Under the pieces are notes generated by a model. That model was given only the letters and a program-made list of their open reading frames with translations. It did no database searches and had not been told where the DNA came from. This document shows, piece by piece, positions 45,969-58,138 of a stretch of DNA of 64,000 nucleotides (position 1 is the stretch's first letter; the number at the start of each line of letters is the position of its first letter). The position numbers and the translations under genes were made by a program. Source of the DNA: Populus alba (Eukaryota; Streptophyta; Magnoliopsida; Malpighiales; Salicaceae). The stretch lies in the NCBI RefSeq assembly GCF_005239225.2, contig NC_133300.1, forward strand, positions 11,127,875-11,191,874, written 5' to 3'.

Positions 45969-48352
45969 ATTTAACTAACAAGGGTGGCACTACAAATATT
46001 AACACAGCTTCCACTATCTATAATTAAACCACACACCTTGCTTTGTACATAACAACGCGTATGGAAGATGTTCTCCCTTTGTTCATTAGTATCATCTTCC
46101 TTGACCTGAACCTGAAGTGTTCACCTTATAACCAAGGACTCCTTAACCGGTAATGCTAACTCATCCCCATCACTATCCTCCAATGGTGGCATGCCTTCAC
46201 AATCAGAACTGTCACTTTTAGATTCCACATCACCATTATCTCTAATCATCATGATTCTCTTGTTTGGACACTGTGAAGCATAATGTCCATGTCCCTGACA
46301 CCTGAAACATTTAACATCACGAGTACGTTTAGGTTGAGTTTGAGATTTACCTTTGGCATCAGTAGGGACATCAACTTTAGCCTTTGGTGGTTCAGTTCTG
46401 AAGGACCAAAAGGATCTTGCCGGACAATACCCTCTCTCTTTAGATTCGGCTTCCAAGATGATGGCAAAGCCAAATTAAACTTTGGCCGAGCATGCCCCTT
46501 CTTGTCTCTCCACCTTCGTCGCCATGTGAACCATGTCCTCTAGCTCCACATAGTGTTGTAGCTCAACCACATTAGCAATGTCCCGATTCAACCCATTAAG
46601 AAATCTAGCCATGGTGGCTTTTCTATCCTCAACAACATTAGCCCGAATCATTGTTATCTCCATCTCTTTGTGATATTCATCTATTGTCTTATAACCTTGA
46701 TTCAGACCTTAGAGCTTCAGATATAAGTCTCTATAATAATGGTTTGGCACAAATTGTCTCCTTATTAAGACTTTCATCTCCCCCCAAGTTTGAACGGGTC
46801 GCTCCCCATTCCTCCTCCTACTGATCACAATTTGATCCCACCAAATCAACGCATACTCCGTAAACTCAATTATCACCAATTTCACCTTTTTCTGTTTCAG
46901 AAATAGGCTATGGTAATCAAAAATCCAATCTACCTTTTTCTCCCACTCCAAATAAGCCTCGGGATCGTTTTTACCTTGAAAGGTAGGAATTTTCAGTTTA
47001 ATGGTGTCCAAGTGATACGGTTCAGCCCTATGATATGACCCAAGTAAGGTCAGATTCAGATTTTGGCGTAAAAAAGCTCGCAACAGTCCAGGTTTCACGG
47101 CAATAGTCATAATTCTCAATCCGATCGTTGGATTGGGGCTAATATTTTAATGTGGAAAAATACTCTCTAAACATGTTCTACTACCTTGGGTTAAAAATTC
47201 AGGTCAATCAGAGTTCGGGAAGGAGCCACAATACTAGTCAATGTAGGCTGTATGGATTTTGTTATTTACTTCCATTCGACTTGTGGGCTTCCTATTTGGT
47301 TAGGATTCTTTTCCTATAAGGATGTGGCAGCTCGTTTTGGGAATTTCCTAGTTCCACAAGGATCTTTAATGAGCTGCCAATATAATCTACAAGTGTGCGC
47401 GGTGATTCATTAAATGTTTCAGAATCCTTTTCTTATACGGATTCCTTATTCATCCTAGCTACACAAGGAAAGAAGGGCTTGTGGTATTTAATACAGAGTT
47501 AATGTATTTTTATTATTTTCTTTAATGTTTGGGCTTAATTAAAACTTTGTTTTGAGCTAGAGTCTAAGGCTTGTTTGGATCAGGTTATGGGCTTTTCAGT
47601 TTACGGTTTTGGGGAAGTTTTGAGTGGACCTCATATAAGTCCGCATAAGGGGTCCATTAGGGTTAATTTTTCAAGAACTATTTAAACTCATGTAAGCCAA
47701 AATTTCGGTAGCTTTGATAACATTATTCTGAATTTTTCAGTTTTAACGTGTGAGAGTGATTTCTTTGCATTCTTCAGTTCTTGAACGAACTGAATCTGAC
47801 TTGATCGAAGATTAACTTGGCTTCTGTGGCGTCATTCTGCTCATTCCAAAAATAGTGTTGGTGCCTTATGGCAGGTTTCCATTGTGTCACACTCTTATCA
47901 GACCTCTTTCGGCTTTCCAGGATCAGATCTCAATCTTGATCGTGGGTTGCGTGACCACATGATCACGAGGTTCGCATCACCAAGTCCCTATCCATATCTT
48001 CATAAGTGCTCATGCCATGGAAATTCACATTCCTCCTAGCCCTGTTCGGTCCAGACGACTGAAATCCTTGAGCTTAGCTGAATGCAAAATCATAGTCATC
48101 TTCACCCCCATTTGCGTTTTCATCAACAAACTCTTCAAAATCAGATCTGACATTCCGTGCTGCCATACGAACCGTATTTCCCCGGCGATCAGCCCCACTA
48201 TTTTGTTGCTTTATAGAATTCACCTCATCTTTCAGATCCTTGTACGTCCTAGACAACACCTCAAGTTGCTGGCCTATGGATCGCAATTGGAAAGCTACGT
48301 CAACGTTTTGTGTCGCTGATTCGTTGTTTTCAGACATTCTTTGAATCTGCAA
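45969..48352 (-). pseudogene. Element F gag and protease N-terminus, split by a solo LTR
   Basis: The gag start at 48352-48074 (MSENNESATQNVDVAFQLRS) continues left of the LTR insertion (47013-47979) with [60 protein letters not shown], and 46475-46663 MEITMIRANVVEDRKATMAR. The zinc knuckle CFRCQGHGHYASQCP (CX2CX4HX4C) lies near 46260-46300. The protease active site reads IDSGSCVN at about 46000-46020. A stop and frame change at about 45970-46000 separates this from the pol frame. Gag would form the particle and bind RNA; here it is broken by the solo LTR and several frame changes. Confidence 0.83.
47013..47979 (+). mobile_element. Solo LTR (type A1) nested in element F gag
   Basis: TGATACGGTTCAGCCC..GGTTCGCATCA with CCAAG on both sides (47008-47012 and 47980-47984). 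At 967 bp it is longer than its relatives because of scattered one- to five-base insertions. Confidence 0.93.
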
Positions 48353-49378
48353 AATTTGGTCAGTAGCACAAATATATCCTCACACCTCTCGTGTATCACA
48401 AAAACAAAAAGAACAAGGCTTTTCACTCTATTAAGCTCTCTACACTTTTACCTCACAACTTGCTTTCTTTTGGTTCTTTAGGAACTGAAATCAACAAAAA
48501 ATCAAAAGTCAAGTAGCTTTCGCGGCGCACTCTAATTATAATTTTCAGACTCAAGAATAAAACAAAAAAATATACTGAAAACAAAGCAAAATGAACAACT
48601 ACGATTACGATTTTGCCGAGTAGCAATGCAAATTGTGGACAAAATGAAGACACGAAATAAAAACAAAAGCGAAATATTAGCGAAAAAAAATTACTTGGAC
48701 TCCTAGATAACCCAAATATAAGAGAAAATTAAAAGATTTAGACAAATCTAAACAGTATAGATCATGTTCTCAACTTGACGCAAATCTATCCTATTACGTA
48801 ATTTTTACGTAACAGAAATTGAAAACCTAGACCAAACGATCTCCAAATGACCTCACAAATTCAATATTAGTAATAGAATACTATGAAAACACCAAAAATC
48901 AATTTATAGGTTGTTCTCTTATGTCTAAAGGTACCCAAACCCCTTGTATGATCAGGGTTTGCGGTAGAATTGAACCTCCAATTAAAACCTCCAAAAACAG
49001 AATATCAAGAATAAAAATCCCAAATTTAATATGTGGTGCGATCGCATACCCAGTACTTGGAATATGAAGTTTAAATTGATTCCGAGGTGGTTTGCTTATG
49101 GTTCACCAAGATTTGTGTTTCTGCGGTAAAAATTGAATGATCCTTCAAATTTCAACTAAATAACTTTTTCTCTATTTCTTTCCGTTTTTTTTTTCTTTTT
49201 AAATAAACTGATATGATTAGAGCAGACAATAACCAAATAATAAATAAAATTTTTTTTTTGCTTACATGACGCAGACTCGAAGAACAAGAAGATGGACGCA
49301 AACACTGAAAAACTTAAGGGAATACTAAAGAAAAAAAAACAAAAATAACAGAAAGATATGACCTTGTTTGGGAGCCTA
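48353..49378 (-). other. 5' leader of element F
   Basis: Non-coding leader between PBS and gag, homologous to 37093-38187 but with only one copy of the ~165-bp unit that is doubled there. No supported gene. Confidence 0.7.
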
Positions 49379-49390
49379 GCTCTGATACCA
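49379..49390 (-). other. Primer binding site of element F (initiator tRNA-Met)
   Basis: Minus-strand TGGTATCAGAGC, two bases (GT) after the LTR end GCATCA. This intact LTR-GT-PBS order is the reference for reading the array linker. Confidence 0.9.
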
Positions 49391-49392
49391 AC

Positions 49393-50067
49393 TGATGCAA
49401 ACCTCGTGATCACATGGTCACACAACCCACAATCAAGATTGAGATCTGATCCCAGAAAGCCGAAATAGGTCTGATATGAGTGTAACACAATGGAAACCTG
49501 CCCCAAGGCACCAACACTATTGGAATGAGTAGAATGATACCACAAAGCCAATTAATCTTTGATAAGTCAGATTCAGCTCGTTCAAGAACTGAAGAATGCA
49601 AGAATCACTCTCACACGTTAAAACTGAAAAATTTAGAATAATAAATCATCAAAGCTGCCAAAATTTTGGCCTACATGAGTTAAATAGTTCTAGAAAAAGT
49701 TAACCCTGATGGACCTCTTATGTGGACTTATATGAGGTCCACTCAAAACTGGCCCAAAACCTTAAACTGAAAAACCCATAACTTAATCCAAACAAGCCTT
49801 GGATCCTAGCTTAAAATAAAGTATTAATTAAGCCTAAACAAGCCTTGGGTTGTAGCTAACAAAAATAAAATAAAGCCCCTAATTATTTAAATCCATGTTC
49901 TGCCATGAGAAGAAGAAATGAACGTAAAATAGTACAGAACTAATTGAAGGCTTATTTATAGCCTTCCATGTAGCCCCTTAATCCTAGAAACAAAAGGAAA
50001 AGGTAGCCACCATGTTGTTTCCAAGTTGTAGTAGGATTCTTTTGTTTCCTTTGTTGTCCTCATCTCA
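49393..50067 (-). repeat. LTR (type A2), 5' LTR of F and 3' LTR of the neighbouring copy
   Basis: Ends GGTTTGCATCA at 49393. Starts about 50067 (TGAGATGAGGACAAC), directly next to a pol C-terminus (50068-50303). Same U3 type as 25723-27045 and 38202-38874. Confidence 0.78.
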
Positions 50068-50303
50068 TGACCCAAATAAGGTTGTATTGGACCCCTCTTG
50101 CACATGGATAAGATGTACTAAAATAAAATAAAAATAGGATCTCCCTCTTGATACTCCAATGGACCTTTCAATTCTGACTTGGTGGAAACCTTCAAAACCA
50201 ATGCATTCAATGCGTCTTTCAATGTCTTTGTCTTGGACCGAGTCATTGGTCCATTTGGAACATGTAATGGGTCTTTGTTGGTGTTTATAGGCTGGTCCAT
50301 ATC
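50068..50303 (-). pseudogene. Pol C-terminus of a further copy
   Basis: Minus-strand DQPINTNKDPLHVPNGPMTR, then SKTKTLKDALNALVLKVSTK, identical in type to the end of element F pol. Upstream pol is deleted: at 50304 it meets an LTR start. Confidence 0.78.
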
Positions 50304-50456
50304 ATGTTTGAAGATCCACATAAATATTAAGCCCGATCAACGGTCAGATTTGAGAATTATGACTGTTGCCGTAAACCTGGATTGTTGCGCTTTTTACGTC
50401 AAAATTCTGAATCTAACCTTACTTGGTTCGTATCATAGAGGCAATGACCCGTATCA
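50304..50456 (-). repeat. First ~150 bp of an A1 LTR with its polypurine side
   Basis: The minus strand starts TGATACGGGTCATTGCC at 50456 and follows the array LTR to about 50304, where it is cut. The bases just before it (50457-50470, read on the minus strand GAAGAGGGAGGAA) are a good polypurine tract ending in AA. This is the only A1 LTR start in the window that still has internal sequence in front of it. Confidence 0.72.
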
Positions 50457-51829
50457 TTCCTCCCTCTTCAAGAAGATTCGCCCTCGAATCTTGAATAAGA
50501 TTAATAGTGACTTCATTAGCCTCTTGTTTTAAGCCTTCGGAATCCCCTTATTGCTAACACCTTTCTCTAACAACACTGTATAGAAGTAGTGATTGGCAAG
50601 AATTTCAAATAAGCACGCCGTACTAACCACTTGCGTACATACTTTTGAATGATAACCACAACGACTCTCCTTCTTCTTTCATCCTTTTGGCGTTGTACCT
50701 CCTTTTCCCATGAAGCTTGAAGATCATAGAATAATCTTCTACACTTATCAACTTCTTGTTTCTAGAACCCCCAAACATGGCTTAGTTTTTCGCATTATTG
50801 ATCTACAATCCTCCTCTATTCCCTCTCCCTTGGTGAATACATGACACAGATAGGGGGGAACAAGAAGACGACGAAAAGAATAGAGTTTATAACAGGAAGA
50901 ACACTGATTTAGATTCGAGATTATGAATCTGACTTTTGTTTGGACCAGAACTTATCGAAAAAAAACAAACAAATGCGAAAGTGATGAAAATGACTTGAAC
51001 AACAACCGAATATCAAAATATGATGATAGTATAATGGCTAGAATGAAATTAACAGAAACAAAAGAAGTTTTGAAAGATAACACCAAACAGACCCGCTACG
51101 ACAAAACAAGACCCAATTCAGGAACCTAAAGAAACCGATATCCAAATGGCCTCGAATTTAATATGCAGTATTAAAATACTATGAAAACACCAAAACTCAA
51201 TTTATAGGTCGTTCTCTTATTTCTAGGTACCCAAACGCCTTGTATGATCAGTTTGCGGCATAATTGAACCTCCAGAAGCCAACATCAAAATAAACCCAAA
51301 TTTAATATATGGTGCGATCTCACCCCCAATACACATAATATGAAGTTTCAATTGATTCTAAGGTGGTTTGCTAATGGTTCACTAATAGTAGTGTTTCTGC
51401 CGCAGAATTGAACCTCGAATTAAAACCTCAAAAAAGAAAACAATACCAGAATAAGCCCAAATTCTACATATGATGCGATCTCACCCCCAATAGACTGAAT
51501 GTGAAGTTTAAATTGATTATGATGTGGTTTGGTTATGGTTCACCAAGAGTTGTGTTTCTACGACAAAAATTGAAATGATCCTTCAAATTTCAACTAATCC
51601 CCTCTTTAACTCTCTTTTTTGTATATATATATTATATATATTATAGTATATATATATATATATGATTAGAGACAATACAAGATGAACTATAAATTATTAT
51701 TCTTTTTTTTTTTTTGCTTAGATGATGCAAACACGAGGAACAAGAAGATGGACACAATACTAAAAAACTAAGGGTACACCAAAAAAAAACGAAGATAACA
51801 TTAATGATATGACCTTGTTTTGGAGCCTA
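50457..51829 (-). other. 3'-end coding relic and 5' leader of the upstream copy
   Basis: 50457-50790 (minus) reads as a decayed polyprotein tail (MFGGSRNKKLISVEDYSMIF .. LIQDSRANLLEEGG) ending at the polypurine tract. 50840-51829 resembles the leaders at 37093-38187 and 48353-49378 and has two copies of the ~165-bp unit (about 51255-51410 and 51411-51560). A TA microsatellite lies at about 51622-51663. Confidence 0.6.
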
Positions 51830-51841
51830 GCTCTGATACCA
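51830..51841 (-). other. Primer binding site (initiator tRNA-Met) of the upstream F copy
   Basis: Minus-strand TGGTATCAGAGC, three bases after the LTR end GATCA. Confidence 0.85.
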
Positions 51842-51844
51842 AAC

Positions 51845-52784
51845 TGATCGAACCTCTGTGATAACGTGGTCACGCAACCCATAATCAAGATTGAGATCTG
51901 ACCTCGGAAAGCCGAAAGAGGTCTGATAAGAGTGTGACACAATAGAAACCTGCCCCAAGGCACCAAACACTATTTGGAATGAGTTAGAATGACGCCGCGA
52001 AGCCAGTTAATCTTCGATAAGTCAGATTCAGTTCGTTCAAGAACTGAAGAATGCAAGAATCACTCTCACATGTTAAAACTGAAAAATTCAGAATAATATT
52101 CATCAAAGCTGCCAAAATTTTGACTTCCATAAGTTTAAAAGTTCTTGAAAAATTAACCCTAATGGACCCCTTATTGTGAACTTATATGAGGTCCAATCTC
52201 AGTAAACTTCCCCAAAATCCTTTAAAACCGAAAGCCCAATAACCTGATCCAAACAAGCCTTGGACCCTAGCTCAAAACAAAGTTTTAATTAATCCCAAAG
52301 ATTAAAGAAAATAATAAAAATACCACCAGCCCTCCTTTCCTTGCGTAGCTAGGATGAATAAGGAATCCTTGTAAGAAAAGGATTCTGAAACATTAATGAA
52401 TCACTGCCACACTTGTAGATTATATTGTAGCTCATTAAAGATCCTTGTGGAACTAGGAAATTCCTAACACCAGCTGCCACATCCTTGTAGGAAAAGTAAT
52501 ACTAAACCAAATAGGAAGTCACAAGTCAAATGGAAGTAAATAATCAAAATTCGTACAGCCTTTTCGTTGAACCAGTATTACAGTTCCTTCTCGAACTCCA
52601 ATTGACCTAAATTTTTAACCCAAGGTGGTAAACCATGTTTGGAGAGTCCACATAAAATATTAGCCCGATCCAATGGTCAGATTGAGAATTATGACTTGTG
52701 CCGTAAACCTGGACTGTTGCACTTTTTACGCCAAAATCTAAATCTGACCTTACTTGGGTCATATCATTGGGTAGAATCGTATCA
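51845..52784 (-). repeat. LTR (type A1), 5' LTR of the upstream F copy
   Basis: The minus strand starts TGATACGATTCTACCC at 52784 and ends GGTTCGATCA at 51845. U3 is of the array type, unlike the A2 LTRs to its left. To its right is unrelated Athila-type integrase. Confidence 0.83.
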
Positions 52785-53090
52785 AGTGAGTTCTCCCGTC
52801 CAACCTTCATAGAAAGGTTTCAAGCGATTCCTATTGACCTTGAGTACTTTGTTGGTTTCTAAACTTGTAATTTAAACTGCATCATAATGAAAAACATTAG
52901 AAATAACAAAGGGTCCAATCCAATGAGAGTGCAACTTTCCAGGAAAAAGTTTCAAACGCGAATAATAAAAAAGGACTTTGTCTCCAACATTAATCTCTTT
53001 TCTTGTAATCATTCGGTCATGCAAGACCCGGTTTTGATCTTTCTTTGTAAAATCATTGCATTCTTCATAAGCAATTATTTTGTATTTTCT
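52785..53090 (-). pseudogene. Athila-type integrase C-terminal domain fragment
   Basis: The minus strand reads AYEECNDFTKKDQNRVLHDR, then INVGDKVLFYYSRLKLFPGK and LHSHWIGPFVISNVFHYDAV(stop), then KVLKVNRNRLKPFYEG. This is the WxGPF..V..VFxxGAVEI..FKVNGxRLKxFY pattern of Athila-like integrases. It is cut at 52785 by the A1 LTR. It may belong to the same minus-strand element as the gag and LTR at 58888-63094. Confidence 0.72.
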
Positions 53091-53372
53091 TCCAACATAA
53101 TTCCAATATTTTTAGGCACCAGAAGATAAGCGCCACCCATTCACATTGTGTCCATGATGGGGGTGAATGACTTTCTGTATCATGGGAACAGTTTGCAAGG
53201 CTTGCAAAGCCAATGCTAGTTCATGAACGTTTTGGGGAACACATATATGCCTCTCCATCTCTTCTATCTTGGTAAAATCATAGCCATTGGCAGCTCAAAG
53301 CTACGCTTAATCCATCCTCACTATCAAAATCACAAACTTGTTGCACATACTTATCAACTTGGTCATAACATG
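53091..53372 (-). other. Unresolved segment next to the Athila fragment
   Basis: A minus frame includes MERHICVPQNVHELALALQA, which looks coding but was not identified. It joins element G gag at about 53373. Confidence 0.4.
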
Positions 53373-55330
53373 TGATTGAACCGAAAGCAAACAGTGGTAG
53401 TAGGGCCGAAAGGCCAAGATGGGCTGATTATGAGGATTTTGAGGAGGCCGTTGATGATATTGGTGATGGTGGTTTTGAGGATGAAGCCATAGGCCATCGG
53501 GAAGGTTTCGGCAAGCCTAGAAACCGAAGGGATTTTGGGAATAGAACTAGGGGCCAATTCGGCCAAAGGGAAAATTTCTGTAGTGTTGGGGGACATGCTG
53601 ATTTAGATGGTGATTTGGATTCTATCAAACTGAAAATACCTTCTTTTCAAGGTAAAAACGATCCCGAGGCATATTTGGAGTGGGAGAAAGGGTGGATTTG
53701 GATTTTTTGATTGCCATAACTACTCGGAGGCAAAGAAAGTGAAATTGGTTGTCATCGAATTCACAAGATTATGATGCACTGATTTGGATGGGATCGGAAT
53801 GTTATTAAGTAGAAGGAGGAATGGAGAAGAGGCCGGTAGTGTCGTGGGAGGAGATGAAAGTGTTGATGAGGAAGATGCGATTTGTGCCTAAACCACTATT
53901 ATAGAGATTTTGTATCTGAAAGTTGCAGGGTTTGAATCAGGGTTATAGGTCCGTGGATGAGTATTTCAAGAAGATGGAGATCACCATGATTCGGGCCAAT
54001 GTGATTGAGGATCGGGAAGCTACTATGGCTAGATTTCTAAATGGGCTGAATAGAGACATTGCGAATGTTATAGAATTACAACATTGTGTGGAATTAGAGG
54101 ACATGGTCCATATGGCAACGAAGGTGGAGAGGCAAATAAAGAGAAGGGACAGTACACGTTTTCAGACCAATTCGGCATCATCTTCCTCAATATAGAGGCC
54201 AAATTTTAAGACAGAGGGGGATGCCCAACCAAAGCCTTATGCAAGGGCCGAACCACCTAAGGCCAAAAAGGATACCCATATGGATGGGGGTGGAAAGGTA
54301 AATCTGAATATCAACCTTACTCGTGGTGATAGAGATATTAAATGCTTCAAGTGTTTAGGGAAGGGGCACATTACATCTTAGTGTCCAAACTGAAGAGTTA
54401 TGCTTACAAGAGACAATGGGGAGGTTGAATCTGAAAGTGAAGAAGATGCCACTTTTTGGTGGATTGGTATTAGATGAGGAGATTGCATATCCTGTTGAGG
54501 AAGAGGCCTTGGTTATAAGGAGTGCGCTGAACATGCAAATCAAAGAAGATGATGTAGATCAGCAACGGGAAAATATATTTCACACTCGATGTCATATTCC
54601 AAAACAAGGTATGTAGCATGATTAATTGATGGAGTAGTTGTGCTAATGTTGCTAGTGATACCCTTGTGAAGAAATTCAATCTGAGTTATATTAAGCGTTA
54701 CGAGGGCCTTATAGATTGCAATGGTTGAATGAATGTGGAAGTGCGGGTTACTAAAGCAGGTTTTGATTGCATTTGCTATTAGGAAGTATTCTGATGAGAT
54801 TTGTGTGATGTAGTCCCAATGCATGCTAGTCACTTACTTTTAGGGCGTCCATGGCAGTTTGATCGGAAAGCGATTCATGATCGGGTTTTAGAAATAGGTT
54901 CACTATTGTAAAGGATTGGTAAAACCATCACTCTTGTACCTCTTTCTCTCCAAAACAAGTGTATGATGATCAAATCAAATTAAAAAAAGGAATGTGAGTA
55001 TGGGAAGGAGTGAAAAGTTCATGTGAGGACAATGGTGAGAGAAAACCATCAGATTCGGCTAACCTATATCATTAATTAAAACCGGTTGAGAGTGGAGGTA
55101 AAAATCGAGGAGTGAAGAAAGTAAGCTTGTTGTGATGATAGTAGTGTGGAAAAATTAAAGAAAACAACCTAATTTTTTATGCAAAAGGATCTCAAATCAG
55201 ATCTTATTTTTCACTAATTAAGCTTGATGATCTTACTTGTGTATAAGGAGGCTTATTTAACACTAATGATCTTGATTCTGCTATTCCTAGTGTGGCTGGT
55301 TTCTTTGATGCAGGAGTTTGATGGTGTATT
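53373..55330 (+). pseudogene. Element G gag and protease
   Basis: Gag: [40 protein letters not shown], and 53923-54195 GLNQGYRSVDEYFKKMEITM and GLNRDIANVIELQHCVELED. The zinc knuckle near 54330-54390 reads IKCFKCLGKGHITS, with a TAG before CPN. Protease traces lie at about 54600-54960 (MHASHLLLGRPWQFDRK-like, frameshifted). Stops and frame changes are frequent. The spacer to 55330 matches element F. Confidence 0.78.
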
Positions 55331-57313
55331 CCTGAAGACATCCCTTAATGGAATTTACCACCATTAAGGGGGATTGAACATCAAATTGACCTTGTGCCCA
55401 GAGCTTCGATTCCTAACCGTCCAGCCTATAGAAGTAACCCCGAGGAGACAAAGGAGCTTCAAAGGCAAGTAGATGAGTTGATGATGAAGGGGTACATTCG
55501 TGAGAGTATGAGTCCATGTGCTGTGCCGTGCTACTTGTGCCTAAAAAGGATGGAACATGGAGGATGTGTGTTGATTGTCGTGTCGTTAATAACATAACGG
55601 TAAAGTATCGACATCCTATTCCTAGGCTTGATGACATGCTAGATGAGTTACATGGATCATGTATTTTCTCTAAGATTGATCTAAAAAGTGGGTACCATCA
55701 GATTAGGATGAAAGAGGGTGATGAGCGGAAAACTGCATTTAAGACTGAGCATGGTTTGTATGAATGGTTAGTCATGCCGTTTGGACTTACGAATGCGCCT
55801 AGCACGTTTATACGTTTATATGTAAGTTTGTTGTTGTGTATTTTGATGACATTTTGATCTATAGCAAGAACTTAAAAGAGCATCTTGATCATTTGCGTAA
55901 TGTACTTAGTGTGTTGTGTAGTGAGCAATTATATGCTAATCTTAAGAAGTGTACCTTTTGTATGGGAAAAATTGTGTTTCTTGGCTATGTCGTAACTGCG
56001 TAGGGTATAGAGATGGACAAGGAGAAAGTTAAGGCCATCTAGGATTGGCCTACACTAAAATTGGTAAGTGAGGTAAGGAGTTTTCATGGACTTGCAAGTT
56101 TTTATAGAAGGTTTGTGAAGGATTTTAGTACTATTGCTGCACCTTTAACTGAAATTGTTAAAAAGTCTATTGGATTCAAATGGAATGATGAACAAGATAA
56201 GGCTTTTAATTTGTTGAAAGATAAACTTTATTCGGCACCTGTTTAGCTTTTGCCAGACTTTACGAGAGCTTTTTGAAGTTGAATGTGATGCGTTCAGGTA
56301 TTGGTATAGGAGCTGTGTTAATGTAGGATAAAAGGCCCATTGTGTATTTCAGCGAAAAACTTAATGGGGCAGCTTTGAATTACCCTACATATGACAAGGA
56401 GCTCTATGCCTTGGTAAGAACTCTAGAGATGTGGCAGCATTACCTATGGCCTAAGGAGTTTGTGATACATTCTAATCATGAATCATTGAAGCAATTGAAA
56501 GGGCAAGGTAAGTTGAGTAGGAGACATGCCAAATGGGTGGAATTTATTGAAACCTTTCCGTATGTGATCAAGTATAAGCAAGGAAAAGAAAACATTGTGG
56601 CCGATGCACTTTCACGCAGGTATGTTCTTTTATCTACTTTGGATGCTAGATTTCTAGGATTTGAACACATAAAAGAATTGTACAAGGATGATAGTGATTT
56701 TGCTAATGTTTACAATGCTTGCGAAACTTCAGCTTTTGGGAAATTTTATAGACTTGATGGATATTTGTTTAAAGAGAGTCGATTGTGTGTTCCATTAAGT
56801 TCTATGAGTGAATTGCTTGTACGTGAAGCACATGGGGGTGGGTTGATGGGGCATTTTGGTGCTGTTAAGACTTTAGATGTGTTGCACGAGCATTTTTATT
56901 GGCCTAAAATGAAAAAGGATGTGCAGCGCATATGTGATAAATGCATAACTTGTAGGAAAGCAAAGTCTAGGACTCAACCATATGGCTTGTACACCCCTTT
57001 ACCTGTACCTAAGGAGCCATGGGTAGACATTTTGATGGATTTCGTCTTAGGTTTACCTAGGTCAAAACGGGGTAGGGATTCAATCTTTGTGGTTGTTGAT
57101 AGGTTTTCAAAGATGGCACACTTTATTCCATGTCATAAAACCGATGATGCCACTAAAATTGCTGATTTGTTCTTTAGGGAGATAGTACGACTTCACGGGG
57201 TCCCTAAGAGCATTGTTTCTGATATAGATGTTAAGTTCCTTAGCTATTTTTGGAAGGTGTTATGGGGAAAATTAGGTACTAAACTATTGTTTTCAACCAC
57301 TTGTCACCCCTAA
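55331..57313 (+). pseudogene. Element G reverse transcriptase, RNase H, integrase core
   Basis: [42 protein letters not shown] and [20 protein letters not shown], then a deletion of a few tens of bases after NAPSTFIRL, before VVVYFDDIL. Thumb: [20 protein letters not shown]. RNase [21 protein letters not shown] keeps its Glu. The frame 56342-57313 continues through the zinc finger ([31 protein letters not shown]) and integrase core ([28 protein letters not shown]). It ends at TTCHP then TAA (57311-57313), where Gln is expected. Confidence 0.86.
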
Positions 57314-58030
57314 ACAGATGGACAAACCGAAGTAGTTAATAGGACCTTAACACAACTTTTGCGTGCTGTCATTCAAAAGAACTTAAAGAATTGGGAAGAT
57401 TGTTTGTCATTTATAGAGTTTGCATATAATCGTAGTATGCACTCTACTACTGAATTTTCATCATTTGAAATTGTGTATGGATTTAACCCTTTGACTCCAA
57501 TGGATTTAATTCCTTTGCCTATTAATGAAAGGGTTAGTTTGGATGGTAATCATAAAGCACAAGTGGTGAAGACACTCCATGAGGGTGTGCGGCAACAGAT
57601 TGAAAGGAGGAATCGTGTGTATACAACCAAAGCCAATAAGGGGCGCAAACATGATGTCTTTTAGCCCGTCGATTGGGTTTGGGTGCATATACGCAAGGAG
57701 AGATTTCCAGCCCATAGGAAATCAAAGCTACAACCATGAGGAGATGGGCCATTTCAGATCCTTGAGAGGATCAATGACAATGCTTATAAAGTTGATTTGC
57801 CAGGTGAGTATGGTGTTAGTGCTACCTTTAATATTTCTGATCTTACTTTGTTTGATGTAGGCGATGATTCGAGGTTGAATCCTTTTGAAGAGAGAGGGGA
57901 TGATGCGGATCAGCCCAACACCAAGCGTAATCATGCCAACGATCCATTGGAGGTGCCAATTGGGCCAATTATAAAAGCTAGGGCAAAAAAGCTTAAAGAA
58001 GCATTGAATGGGCTTGTTCAGAACTTATAG
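57314..58030 (+). pseudogene. Element G integrase C-terminus and pol tail
   Basis: [56 protein letters not shown], then after a TAG near 57662 and a frame change, EYGVSATFNISDLTLFDVGD and IIKARAKKLKEALNGLVQNL. Pol continues in frame fragments to about 58140, where the TGA of the 3' LTR (TGATATG) supplies the stop after a purine tract. Confidence 0.83.
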
Positions 58031-58138
58031 AGCAAGATGGACCTAGAAGGGCTTGGGACATTTAAGGAGCATGAAGGACAACCTTTAATTCATCTAGTTA
58101 AAGTCCAAGAAGAGCCCAATTCATATGGAACAAGGGGT

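Larger units (their letters stand above)
42437..52784 (-). mobile_element. Gypsy complex 'F' with three LTR sites
   Basis: Minus-strand order from the right: LTR (51845-52784), PBS (51830-51841), leader (50840-51829), other 3'-end DNA (50304-50839), pol C-terminus (50068-50303), LTR (49393-50067), PBS (49379-49390), leader (48353-49378), gag (45969-48352, with a solo LTR), RT-RNase H (44085-45968), integrase (42527-43911) and a 90-bp LTR end (42437-42526). The middle LTR is shared. No matching target duplication was found at the outer ends. Confidence 0.7.

Noticed and set aside
53372..53628. Minus-strand Pro/Ser-rich frames over element G gag
   Set aside because: Antisense shadows of the gag coding strand; the same happens over 41892-42246 in element B.
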